Positions 50,521 to 58,504 of a stretch of 64,000 bases of DNA are shown here, piece by piece. Within the stretch, counting starts at the first letter, position 1. Each line of letters begins with the position of its first letter. The position numbers and the translations under genes were made by a program. The notes under the pieces are model-generated. The model ran no database searches. It had not been told where the DNA came from and worked only from the letters and a program-made list of their open reading frames with translations. This DNA comes from Hymenobacter aranciens (GTDB lineage: Bacteria; Bacteroidota; Bacteroidia; Cytophagales; Hymenobacteraceae), in the NCBI RefSeq assembly GCF_030580865.1, contig NZ_JAUQSY010000005.1:1-64000 (forward strand), given 5' to 3'.

Positions 50521-52056
50521 TTAGCAAAAAGGCGGGATGTGGGTGTGGCAAACCGCCACGGTCACAGTCGTGATAATCGTGGGAATGATTGTTTGCGCTT
50601 GCGCGCCGCCGTTAGCAGGGGGGCAGATGGGCGCTACCGTCGGGCAGTGCGGCGGTACCGATACGGGCTGGCAGTTGGGCCACTGCGTAGCGCCATAGCA
50701 GATGGGCGGCACGGTGGGGCAATGCGGCGGCACCGATACATTTTGGGCGTTAGCACCCGCATTCGCGGGCGGGCACATGGGCGCTACCGTCGGGCAGTGC
50801 GTGGCGGCCGACAGTAGGCCACCACCGCAATTCCAGGTCGGCTGGCACATGGGCGCTACCGTCGGGCAGTGCGTGGCGGCCGAATACACTGTCTGGGCCT
50901 GGGCGGGCTGCACAGGGCAGTGCGGCGGAGCCGACAGCAGGTGGGGGCACTGGGGGGGCGTGGTGGGGGGGCACATCGGGGCTACCGTGGGGCAGACAGT
51001 CGCCAGCGACAGCGTCGGCGCTTGGGCCTGGGCACCGCCGTTAGGCTGGCACTGGGGCCACTGCGTGGAGCCATAGCACAAGGGGGGCACGGTGGGGCAA
51101 TGCGGCGGCACCGATACGTTCTGGGCGTTAGCACCGGCGTTATCAGCGGGAGAAGCGGCACCCGCAGCGGCCGGAGGCGGGCACATGGGCGCTACCGTGG
51201 GGCAGTGCGGCACGGCCGACAGCGGCGGCGGACACATGGGGGCTACCGTGGGGCACATCGTAGGCAGCGACAGCGTCGGGGCTTGCGCCTGGGCGTTGGC
51301 AGCACAGCCGATATGCGTGATGAGGGTACTAGCCGTCGTTGCCGCCGTTATAACCGTCCCGCCTGGCACTACAACGGTTACCGTGCCGATGGTCGTTAGG
51401 GTAGTCCAGTCGAATTGCGCCTGGGCCCCGCCGTTGGCGGGCGGGCACAGGGGGGCTACCGTGGGGCAGTGGGGCGGCACCGATACGGCGCCCGTGTTGC
51501 CGCCGCCGGTGCCGGTGTGCACGCAGCCGGGCAGGCTCAGGTGGGGGGGCGGGCAGGCCGCCGGTACTTGGGTGCAGACGGTGGCGGCCGTCATTGTAGC
51601 TTGCGGGGCAGCCTCGTTGCCTTGGGGAGGGCAGGTGCCGGTGTACACGCAGCCGGGCAGGCTGATATGCGGCGGACAGTTAGTGGCGTGAGTGTGCGGC
51701 GGCAGGCAGCCCGGCACACTCAAGTGCGGCGGCGGGCAAGCGGCGGGTACTTGGGTACATACGGTGGCCGCCGTCATGGGTAGCTGCGGCGCCGCATTGC
51801 CATCTTGCGGGGGGCACACGCCGGTGTGCACGCAGCCGGGCAGGCTCAGGTTGTAGGGCGGCGGACAGCCCAGCTGGGTACAGACCGTGGCCAGGGTGTG
51901 CGTGGGCACGCAGCCGGGGTAGCTCAGGTACGGCGGACAGACGCCGGTCTGCACGCAGCCAGGCAGGCTTAGCATCTGCGGCTGGGCCTGGGGAGCGCAG
52001 CCGATAACGGTTTGCACGGGACCTATGCCGCAGAAGGTTAGGTAGGTAAACGACAT
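50521..52056 (-). CDS. 511-aa Cys/Thr/Pro-rich repeat protein, candidate multi-core RiPP precursor
   Basis: The protein has about 44 cysteines. The N-terminal part repeats SLPGCV(H/Q/Y)TG(V/T)CPP and MTAATVCTQVPAACPPPHLS. The C-terminal part has nine CPTV(A/P)P(M/L/I)C units, usually preceded by S(V/A)(P/A)(P/T)H. Spacers such as NGGAQAQ, NAGANAQNVS and GNEAAPQ recur between blocks. A Thr/Val-rich stretch without Cys (TTLTTIGTVTVVVPGG...) divides the halves. Ser/Thr are placed two to five residues before Cys almost everywhere, as for lanthionine rings. There is no signal peptide and no Cys-free leader; the first Cys is residue 9. It lies just upstream of kinase, HopA1 and LanC genes and below a peptidase gene. 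The substrate role is inferred; a structural Cys-rich protein is the alternative. Confidence 0.8.
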   Translation of the reverse strand: MSFTYLTFCGIGPVQTVIGCAPQAQPQMLSLPGCVQTGVCPPYLSYPGCVPTHTLATVCTQLGCPPPYNLSLPGCVHTGVCPPQDGNAAPQLPMTAATVCTQVPAACPPPHLSVPGCLPPHTHATNCPPHISLPGCVYTGTCPPQGNEAAPQATMTAATVCTQVPAACPPPHLSLPGCVHTGTGGGNTGAVSVPPHCPTVAPLCPPANGGAQAQFDWTTLTTIGTVTVVVPGGTVITAATTASTLITHIGCAANAQAQAPTLSLPTMCPTVAPMCPPPLSAVPHCPTVAPMCPPPAAAGAASPADNAGANAQNVSVPPHCPTVPPLCYGSTQWPQCQPNGGAQAQAPTLSLATVCPTVAPMCPPTTPPQCPHLLSAPPHCPVQPAQAQTVYSAATHCPTVAPMCQPTWNCGGGLLSAATHCPTVAPMCPPANAGANAQNVSVPPHCPTVPPICYGATQWPNCQPVSVPPHCPTVAPICPPANGGAQAQTIIPTIITTVTVAVCHTHIPPFC

Positions 52057-52087
52057 AAAAGGGTTGGGTTGAAAAGGTGGAAAAAAC

Positions 52088-52104
52088 GCAAAAGGCCTTT
52101 TTGC
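52088..52104 (-). terminator. Weak terminator-like hairpin before the precursor gene
   Basis: GCAAAAAGG / CCTTTTGC followed on the minus strand by GTTTTTTCC, in the 79-bp gap between peptidase and repeat-protein genes. Attenuation is possible; the stem is short. Confidence 0.4.
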
Positions 52105-52135
52105 AAAAAGTCAGAATAGGCAGGAAGGAAAGGGC

Positions 52136-53836
52136 TTAAGCCACTTCCTGCTGATTGGACGTCTCGCCCGTTGTCGACGCGTCGGTGGCGTCGCTGGTCG
52201 CCGTCTTTTCAGCGACATCTTCGCTCGACACCTCTGGGCTGGTTGGTGCTAGCATGCTGGCGCTTTCCAGGTGCTGAAGCAGTTGCAGCAGCTGCTGGCC
52301 CACCAGGCTGCCCAGGCCCGTGCAGGGGTTCCAGTAGGGCGCGGCGTAGTAGAGCTGGTTATTGCCCTCGGTGATGGGGCGGAAAGCCTCGGAGCCAGCA
52401 AAGCCGTAAAGCACGCTGTTGAGAAAGCCCAGCCGGTAGCCCAGCTGCTGGCTGATGAGCGTCAGCAAGGCGGCCGTAAAAGGCGTGGCCGCGCTCGTGC
52501 CGCCAATCACCACGTCATGCCCGTTGAACACCACCCGGTAGCCCTGCACACCGCTGGCATCGGCGGCCACGTCGGGCACGCCGCGCATGGTGCTTTTTTG
52601 GTAGGGGTATTTGCTGACGGCCTGGTACTGGTAGTAGGGCTGCGGATACAACATGCTGTAGCCGCCGCCCGAGGCGTCCTGGCCATTGGCTTCGTTCCAC
52701 ACCACCTGGGGTTGCAACTGGCCGTCGGCCAGCGTGTCGATGGTGCCACCGCAGCCCAGCACCAGCGGGTTGGACGAGGGCAGCGATACGTTCGGCACCG
52801 CCAGGCCGTTGTAAGCGCCGTGGTCGGCCGAGGCGGCCACCAGCGTAATCCCCAACAGGCTGGCCATGTAGAGCAGGTTGTTCATTTCCGCCACGTCGGC
52901 CGCCGAGTAGTTGTACTCCGAGCCCGCCCAACTGATGGATACCACGCTGGGCCGGTTCACGTCGTCGGCTACGATGGCCCGCAACGCCTCCAGCAGCGTG
53001 CTGCCGTAGTACACCACCAGCCGGGCCTGCGGGGCCAACGCCCCGGCTACTTGCAGGTCGAGGGCTACTTCGGCGTTGTTCATTAGCTCGGTCAGGCCGG
53101 TGCTGGCCGGGGGCGTGCCGACTTCGATGACTCTCGGCTTTTTCAGCCCAGCCTGCGCGAAAAACTGCTTGAAGTCGGCTTGATTCAGTTTGCCGCCCAG
53201 CTCCACGAAGCCCATTACCTGGCCTTCGCCGTTCAGGCCCGTGGGAAACTGATAGGCTTGGGCCAGCTCCTGTGGGGTGCAGCCTGCGGGGGGCGCGGGC
53301 GTTGCGGTCGCCTCCGGGGCTGGTGCGGCGGGTCGGGGCTTGGTGGGCGTGCGCGATTCCACCCGCACGGGACGCTCCAAGGGCGGGGCCTGCTGCACGA
53401 TGGTAAGCAAAGACGCGGGCAACTGCAGCGCCGTGGTGGTGGCCAAAAACCGGGTCTGCGCGGCCGTTTGGAAGGTAGCGACTACGGTGTGAAAGGCCTG
53501 CTCGACGGCTGCCACGGGGCCCGTCAGCGTCAGGCTGCCCGTGAGCAGACTGCTGCTGGTGACCTGCAGGCCGAAAGGCTCGAAATAAGCGCTGACCGTA
53601 GCCATGTCGTCGGGCGTGGTGCCCAGGGTGGCGGCCAGCTCCTCGTGGCTGGGGTAGTGGCGCAGGTGCGGCGGCAGCGTCACCAGGTCTGTCAGTTGGG
53701 CGGCTTGCTCGGCCGAGGGCGTTTGGCGGCGGAGCGAGAGGGTGATGCTCAGCGGGCGCGCCGGGTTTGGATAGCCTACGAGCGTGCCCGCTGCCTGCGG
53801 GGCAGAGTGGGGCACGGCCAAGAACGACTCGTTCAT
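52136..53836 (-). CDS. Sedolisin (S53)-family serine-carboxyl peptidase
   Basis: A 566-residue kumamolisin-type peptidase. The N-terminal pro-kumamolisin domain (LVTLPPHLRHYPSHEELAATLG ... YFEPFGLQV) is followed by a Pro/Ala linker (about 160-185) and the S53 catalytic domain. Catalytic residues are Glu256 and Asp260 (NNAEVALD), oxyanion Asp338 (AASADHG) and Ser448 (GGTSAATP). A Ser/Thr/Glu-rich tail follows the domain. There is no clear signal peptide. As first gene of the cluster, with a TACTTTTG -7 box 67 nt upstream, it is the natural candidate to cut the repeat protein into mature peptides. S53 enzymes usually prefer acidic pH. The substrate is inferred. Confidence 0.88.
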   Translation of the reverse strand: MNESFLAVPHSAPQAAGTLVGYPNPARPLSITLSLRRQTPSAEQAAQLTDLVTLPPHLRHYPSHEELAATLGTTPDDMATVSAYFEPFGLQVTSSSLLTGSLTLTGPVAAVEQAFHTVVATFQTAAQTRFLATTTALQLPASLLTIVQQAPPLERPVRVESRTPTKPRPAAPAPEATATPAPPAGCTPQELAQAYQFPTGLNGEGQVMGFVELGGKLNQADFKQFFAQAGLKKPRVIEVGTPPASTGLTELMNNAEVALDLQVAGALAPQARLVVYYGSTLLEALRAIVADDVNRPSVVSISWAGSEYNYSAADVAEMNNLLYMASLLGITLVAASADHGAYNGLAVPNVSLPSSNPLVLGCGGTIDTLADGQLQPQVVWNEANGQDASGGGYSMLYPQPYYQYQAVSKYPYQKSTMRGVPDVAADASGVQGYRVVFNGHDVVIGGTSAATPFTAALLTLISQQLGYRLGFLNSVLYGFAGSEAFRPITEGNNQLYYAAPYWNPCTGLGSLVGQQLLQLLQHLESASMLAPTSPEVSSEDVAEKTATSDATDASTTGETSNQQEVA

Positions 53837-53902
53837 GATGCAGAAGCGCTACCGAAGTAGCAGTCAGGTGAGAGAAGGTACTTTCGACGGGCGGAAGTGG
53901 GG

Positions 53903-53910
53903 CAAAAGTA
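53903..53910 (-). promoter_or_regulatory. -7 box TACTTTTG of the lanthipeptide-like cluster
   Basis: Matches TAnnTTTG on the minus strand, 67 nt before the peptidase ATG. The palindrome at 53934-53947 lies where the -33 region and an operator would be. Confidence 0.5.
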
Positions 53911-53933
53911 GAGGCGGCTTTGGCGGCGTGCAT

Positions 53934-53947
53934 TAGTGCTAGCACTA
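53934..53947. promoter_or_regulatory. 14-bp perfect palindrome, candidate operator
   Basis: TAGTGCTAGCACTA, centred about 33 bp upstream of the cluster -7 box. It suits a dimeric LuxR-type regulator such as the one encoded at 46183; this is inference. Confidence 0.4.
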
Positions 53948-53997
53948 GTTTTTGGGCACCGAGGAAGGATTTTTTGTCCAGGATGGGATGGATATAA

Positions 53998-54029
53998 AAA
54001 CGCCCCAACCAGTGCTGGTTGGGGCGTTT
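53998..54029 (-). terminator. Intrinsic terminator of the 54044 gene
   Basis: AAACGCCCCAACCAG / CTGGTTGGGGCGTTT then TTATATCC on the minus strand: a strong stem followed by a T run. Confidence 0.8.
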
Positions 54030-54043
54030 GTCGGGGCGTAGGG

Positions 54044-54391
54044 CTAGGCGGCTGGATAGGGCAGGGGCGGGTCGCCTTTTGCTTGGGCTTTCTTAGCGGC
54101 CTTGAGGAACTGTTTATCGCGCTGGCGCTGGGTGTCGTTTTCCTGGCCGTCGCGCTGCAGCTGGGTGGCCGATTCCTTGAGGTGCTGGCGGCGCTCGCGT
54201 AGCACCTCGTGGCACTCGTGGGCGGCTTGGGCGATGAGGTGGCCGGCGAGGGGCAGCGTGAGCGTGCCGGTAAGGGGGTGGAAGCTCAGGGCGACGAAGC
54301 CGTCGAGTTCGAGTTGCTGGAGCAGGCGCTGCTGGCGCTTCAGGGCCTGGCGGGCGCGGCGTAGGGCGCGCAGGGTGGGCTGGTACGACAT
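54044..54391 (-). CDS. Hypothetical charged helical protein, 115 aa
   Basis: MSYQPTLRALRRARQALKRQQRLLQQLELDGFVALSFHPLTGTLTLPLAGHLIAQAAHECHEVLRERRQHLKESATQLQRDG. Two highly charged, Arg/Gln-rich helices flank a short hydrophobic beta segment; a coiled coil is likely. There is no signal peptide and no named family. Its stop is followed by a strong terminator. A degraded copy of its first third lies at 45562, so it belongs to a duplicated segment on both sides of the lanthipeptide-like cluster. Confidence 0.6.
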   Translation of the reverse strand: MSYQPTLRALRRARQALKRQQRLLQQLELDGFVALSFHPLTGTLTLPLAGHLIAQAAHECHEVLRERRQHLKESATQLQRDGQENDTQRQRDKQFLKAAKKAQAKGDPPLPYPAA

Positions 54392-54394
54392 GCG

Positions 54395-54532
54395 TTAGGC
54401 AGCGAGGGCGCGGCGGGAGAGTTCCTGCGGGATGGTGTGCAGCCAGCGGGTGAGGCGAGCGGGGCTCGAGCAGGTGTGGATATGGTGGCTGGCCCGGAGC
54501 TTCTCGGCGTCTGTGAGGTAAGGCCGGAGCCA
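54395..54532 (-). pseudogene. C-terminal fragment of an unknown gene
   Basis: The frame without a start reads GWLRPYLTDAEKLRASHHIHTCSSPARLTRWLHTIPQELSRRALAA and stops 3 nt before the ATG of the 115-aa gene. An in-frame TAG lies just upstream. It looks like the end of a gene once in operon with the next one. Confidence 0.4.
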
Positions 54533-54618
54533 CCCCTAAAAAAATATTTACTAAGTGTTATTTGTTAGGCCATCGCCTTATGTGTTGTAAATGAGGATAG
54601 TATCAACACTGGTTGCCT

Positions 54619-54664
54619 CACCCGTAAAAACACCTGTTTTTAAAAACAGGTGTTTTTACGGGTG
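54619..54664. repeat. 46-bp palindrome, copy 2 (right of lanthipeptide-like cluster)
   Basis: Perfect 23-bp arms with no spacer. The core is shared with the palindrome at 45856-45907. It lies 83 bp upstream of the FAD oxidase gene. Confidence 0.95.
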
Positions 54665-54747
54665 CAAATCTCGATTTGAGCTCATTCCTTTGATGCCCAC
54701 TGCGGAAACGCCATCCGTCTTTACTCTCACCAGCAAATCCAACCGGA

Positions 54748-56400
54748 ATGAAAGCAGGAACTACCCTCCAGACCACTATTGACATTGCCATTATTGGGGC
54801 AGGTGTATCGGGCGTGTACTGTGCCTGGCGCCTCCAGCAGGCTCATCCCGACAAACGCATCGTGGTGCTGGAAGGCAGCGGCACGGTCGGCGGCCGGTTG
54901 CTCTCGGTGCGTCCACCCGGCATCAAAAACATGGTGGCTGAGCTGGGTGGCATGCGCATTCTGCCGGCCACGCAGCCGCTCATCACTACGCTCATCGAGA
55001 AGCTCAATGACGCGCTGCCCGCCGAAAAAACCATCGAACTCTACGACTTTCCGGTGGACAAGCCGCAGAACCTAGCCTACCTGCGCGGAGTGTATCTGCG
55101 TTTGGCCGACTTTACTGCCAACCCCGACAAGGTGCCTTACCGCCTGTCATTTCTGGAGCGGGGCGGCACGCCGGGTGGCATCATCGTTGATGCTATTGAA
55201 CAGATTGTGCCGGGGATTACCAACCCCGAGCTCACCGATGCCCGGCGGCGCGAGATGGTGCAGCACGCCAGCTTCGACGGCCGGCCCCTGCATGAGCTAG
55301 GCTTCTGGAACCTACTACTGCGCATCATCAGTCCTGAAGCCTTCCAGCTGGGCGTGGATGCGGGGGGCTATAGCTCGACGCTCAGCAACTGGAACGCCGC
55401 CGACGCCATTCCGTGGTACTTGTCCGACTTTGGCGTGGCCCCGCACTACAAGGGGTTCTGCGAGGGTTTCCAGTCGGTGCCCCTGGCGCTGGCCGAGCTG
55501 TTTGAACAGGCGGGCGGCACTATTCTGCGCCACACCAGGCTCGAAGGCTTCGCCGAGCACGACGGCGGCTTTGAGTTGCAACTGGCCGAGGGGCCGGTGC
55601 ACGCCAGGCAGCTGATTCTGGCCATGCCTCGCCGCTCGCTCGATTTGCTGGCCCCCAGCAGCCCGCCGCTGCAAGCGCCGCGCGTGCAGGCCCTGATTGG
55701 CAGCGTGACGCCCCGGCCGCTGTTCAAGCTCTTCACCACCTACACCAACCCCTGGTGGCGCAATGCCGGCTACACCACCGCTGCTGGCGAGTTCGTGCCC
55801 GTAGAAGCCGGGCGCACCGTGACGGACCTACCCGTGCGCCAAACCTACTACTGGCCCACAATAGAAGGCCAGCCCGCCGTAGCCGGTCCCGCCATGCTCA
55901 TGGCCAGCTACGACGATGGCACCAGCGTTGGCTACTGGGATGGCCTGCGCCCGCGCCGCCGCCAGGCCTGGCAGCAGGGCCTTGAGGTAGCCCCGCCCAC
56001 CGAAGCTTTCCGCAGCCCGGCGCCGGTGGTCGCCGCCCGGGCGGCGACCACCGGCGCCGACCCCACCAGCGACTGGCACCGCTACCAAGCCCCGGCCGAA
56101 ATGGTGCAGGAAGTGGCGCGCCAGCTCGGCACCATTCACGGCCTCACCTACACGCCGCAGGTGCAGCAGGCGGCCTTCCGCGACTGGGGCGACGACCCCT
56201 TCGGCGGCGGCTGGAACAGTTGGAACATCGGCGTGCGCAGCTGGGAGGTGAAGCACGACATCGTGCAGCCTATCAAGGACCAGCCGCTTTTTATTTGCGG
56301 CGAAGCTTACTCCGACGCCCAGGGCTGGGTGGAAGGGGCTCTGCAAACGGCCGACTACGTGCTGGAGAAAATGGGCCTTGAAAGGCTGATTGAAATGTAA
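54748..56400 (+). CDS. FAD-dependent L-amino acid oxidase, VioA/flavin amine oxidase-like
   Basis: A 550-residue protein. The dinucleotide-binding fold is IDIAIIGAGVSGVYCAWRL (Gly17, 19, 22), then VVLEGSGTVGGRLLSV and AELGGMRI, the flavin amine-oxidase pattern. The C-terminal FAD segment is PLFICGEAYSDAQGWVEGALQTADYVLEKM. The segment TPRPLFKLFTTYTNPWW resembles VioA, which oxidises L-Trp to the imine in violacein synthesis. The genes downstream encode the two parts of a VioB-like enzyme, which uses exactly that imine product. Substrate amino acid is uncertain (Trp, Tyr or Phe). No signal peptide, so cytosolic. Confidence 0.85.
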   Translation: MKAGTTLQTTIDIAIIGAGVSGVYCAWRLQQAHPDKRIVVLEGSGTVGGRLLSVRPPGIKNMVAELGGMRILPATQPLITTLIEKLNDALPAEKTIELYDFPVDKPQNLAYLRGVYLRLADFTANPDKVPYRLSFLERGGTPGGIIVDAIEQIVPGITNPELTDARRREMVQHASFDGRPLHELGFWNLLLRIISPEAFQLGVDAGGYSSTLSNWNAADAIPWYLSDFGVAPHYKGFCEGFQSVPLALAELFEQAGGTILRHTRLEGFAEHDGGFELQLAEGPVHARQLILAMPRRSLDLLAPSSPPLQAPRVQALIGSVTPRPLFKLFTTYTNPWWRNAGYTTAAGEFVPVEAGRTVTDLPVRQTYYWPTIEGQPAVAGPAMLMASYDDGTSVGYWDGLRPRRRQAWQQGLEVAPPTEAFRSPAPVVAARAATTGADPTSDWHRYQAPAEMVQEVARQLGTIHGLTYTPQVQQAAFRDWGDDPFGGGWNSWNIGVRSWEVKHDIVQPIKDQPLFICGEAYSDAQGWVEGALQTADYVLEKMGLERLIEM

Positions 56401-56569
56401 TCCGGGCTCTGCGCACGGCGCCTATTCCTGTCTGGCTTCTAAAAGATGATGAAAAAATCATTAGTAAGTGGATTGTTTTAAAATATATAAACACATGTTT
56501 TTGTCGCCACTTTAGATGAATGGCAATTGCCCGATAATCTGAAATCTCAACCCTCACCCTTTTTTGTTC

Positions 56570-58465
56570 ATGAGTTACCTAAATGGCCTGCGACTGCATT
56601 TTGCCGGGCGCTTCCAGGCGGCCCCGTCTACCGTCAACAACGACATTACTCACTTCAACAACGCCACGTTTAAGCCTAGCTACCAGCAGCCCCAGGACGC
56701 CAGCGGGCCCAACGGCTGGTGGAACCCTGGCGGTGGCGCCGAGTGGCGCCTGCTGGGCTGCACCGTGACGGGAGCGTGGATGGGCGGCGGCCAGGCAGCC
56801 AACGGCGACCCTATCCTGGGCTGTGTGGTGGCCGACTCGGACCGCCGCGCCCCCGCCAAGATTGTAGACCTTGACCCGCAGCAACAGATGGTGTCGCAAA
56901 TCTGGGGCCTGGAAGTGCGCATCTGCACCGCTGCCGGAGCCCTGCTGTTGCGCGGACAGTACGAGCCAACGGGTTTCACCGACATTTGGGACCGGAGCCA
57001 CAACGGGGGCGGGGACAGCGGGGCCAGCTCGATGTACCAGTCGGTGCTAACCAACCTGGAATGGGGCGACCTGCGGGCCTCGCCCTTTATGCAGGCGCTG
57101 CAGGCTACGGCGGCTGGCCCCGACGGTCGGCTGTCTATCAAGTTCAACGTAGATGGCTACAACATGAACCCGACCTCCCCCGAATTTACGCGGGGCCGGA
57201 TAGTAGGCACCATCGGGCCAGCCACGGTGGACGAACCAAAGCACTTCGTCCCTGGTCGGCAGTTTGTGCCGGAGGCTGCGTTGGGTAGCGGCTTCTTCAC
57301 CCCCACCACCGGGCTGGGGTTTTGCGTGGCGCAGGTCGATACGGCCGACAGTTGCATCTACCTCGACCTGGGCAACGCCGTGCCGACTACCGTGCCCGGC
57401 GGACCGATGCTGAACCAGGGCCAGCTCCAGCTGGTAGCCTGGGTGCAGCCCGATAATCAAAACCCCTTCTTCCAGAATATCGGTGACCCCATTGACTATA
57501 TGAGCCCCGACTGGTATGCCCGGACGGCTGGCGTAGTCATGCTACCTGCCACCCGCGCGCTGACAGCCGATGAGCTGAGCGCGGTGCAAAACAACCAGTT
57601 GGGCCTGTTGCTGACCAACGGCAACACGCGCCAGCTTACGCCGGAGTCGCCGCAGGGACTCTACGTGCGGGCCGATACGTTCGTGTTTCGCCTCGATGCC
57701 GGGCAGACGGCTACGCTTGACCTGTGGGCCACGCAGTTCGGCCAGCCCCTGCCTGCGGCACAAGGGCCCATCTTGCTCCAGCTTGACCCCAGCCAGCTAC
57801 AGGGCGGGCCCGGCGAGCCCGCCGTAGCCACGCCCACTACTGCCCTGACGTTTCCGGCCCAGGTGCAAACGGATGCCAACGGGCGGGCGACGGTGCAGGT
57901 GCAGGCCAACGACCTGAGCAGCCCCCGCGACTACATCGACGGCCAGGTGTACGGCCTGCGAGCCTCGCTGCCAGCCATCGGGTACGACCTGACCGATTAC
58001 CCGCTGGGGCAGTGGAACTTCGTAAGCCTCCTGGTTTTTGACCCTTACACGCCCAAGGAACCGGTAACCTGGTACGACGACCTCCAGCCGATTTTTCAGC
58101 AGTATGCCAACCTGTACCCCATCATGAGCCGCTTCCTCAACCTGGCTGACCCGCAGGCTGTGTGGGCTAACCGGGAGTTGTTGCTCATGGCGTTTGGCCT
58201 GCCTATTACCGACGCGAACACCATGCCCGTCACCCGCGACCTGTCGGGACCGAAGCGGGCGGCTATCCTGCGTTGGCTGGGGCAGTCTGAGCTGCAAATG
58301 GGCCAGCCCCCGATGACGGAGCCGCAGCCGCAGGCTCTGGCCGAGACGGCCGCGCCCACCGTAGCCGGGCCGCCTGCCGCCGCTCCGGCTGGAGCCCCAA
58401 CCGGGGCCCCGCGCGGTGGCAAAACTGCCGCCGCTGCCCGGCGCCTCGTCTTACAAAAGCCCTGA
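56570..58465 (+). CDS. VioB-like protein, N-terminal body without ferritin-like domain
   Basis: A 631-residue protein from ATG 56570 (TTG 56564 is less likely). The start MSYLNGLRLHFAGRFQAAPSTVNND parallels VioB (LDFPRIHFRGWARVNAPTANRD). Near the end, WYDDLQPIFQQYANLYPIMSRFLNLADPQAVWANRELLLMAF ... PVTRDLSGPKRAAILRWL matches the VioB segment before its ferritin-like domain (YRHVMAYYELVYPFMSDKVFSLAD ... STRELSAPKARLFLKYL). The protein stops there, followed by a Pro/Ala-rich tail. The missing domain is encoded by the next gene 39 bp downstream. VioB couples two imines into a dimer; here the enzyme appears split. Function is inferred from homology recalled from known VioB. Confidence 0.8.
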   Translation: MSYLNGLRLHFAGRFQAAPSTVNNDITHFNNATFKPSYQQPQDASGPNGWWNPGGGAEWRLLGCTVTGAWMGGGQAANGDPILGCVVADSDRRAPAKIVDLDPQQQMVSQIWGLEVRICTAAGALLLRGQYEPTGFTDIWDRSHNGGGDSGASSMYQSVLTNLEWGDLRASPFMQALQATAAGPDGRLSIKFNVDGYNMNPTSPEFTRGRIVGTIGPATVDEPKHFVPGRQFVPEAALGSGFFTPTTGLGFCVAQVDTADSCIYLDLGNAVPTTVPGGPMLNQGQLQLVAWVQPDNQNPFFQNIGDPIDYMSPDWYARTAGVVMLPATRALTADELSAVQNNQLGLLLTNGNTRQLTPESPQGLYVRADTFVFRLDAGQTATLDLWATQFGQPLPAAQGPILLQLDPSQLQGGPGEPAVATPTTALTFPAQVQTDANGRATVQVQANDLSSPRDYIDGQVYGLRASLPAIGYDLTDYPLGQWNFVSLLVFDPYTPKEPVTWYDDLQPIFQQYANLYPIMSRFLNLADPQAVWANRELLLMAFGLPITDANTMPVTRDLSGPKRAAILRWLGQSELQMGQPPMTEPQPQALAETAAPTVAGPPAAAPAGAPTGAPRGGKTAAAARRLVLQKP

Positions 58466-58504
58466 TTCCAGGAGTATTACTTGCCTTTTTAATCTGCTAT
58501 CATC

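Noticed and set aside
50521..52056. Repeat protein as a collagen-like or metallothionein-type structural protein
   Set aside because: Not fully excluded, but the Ser/Thr-to-Cys spacing and the adjacent kinase, HopA1 and LanC genes favour a modified-peptide substrate.
52515..54008. 497-codon frame overlapping the S53 peptidase on the same strand
   Set aside because: Arg/Gly/Ala-rich alternative frame; the other frame carries all sedolisin catalytic motifs.
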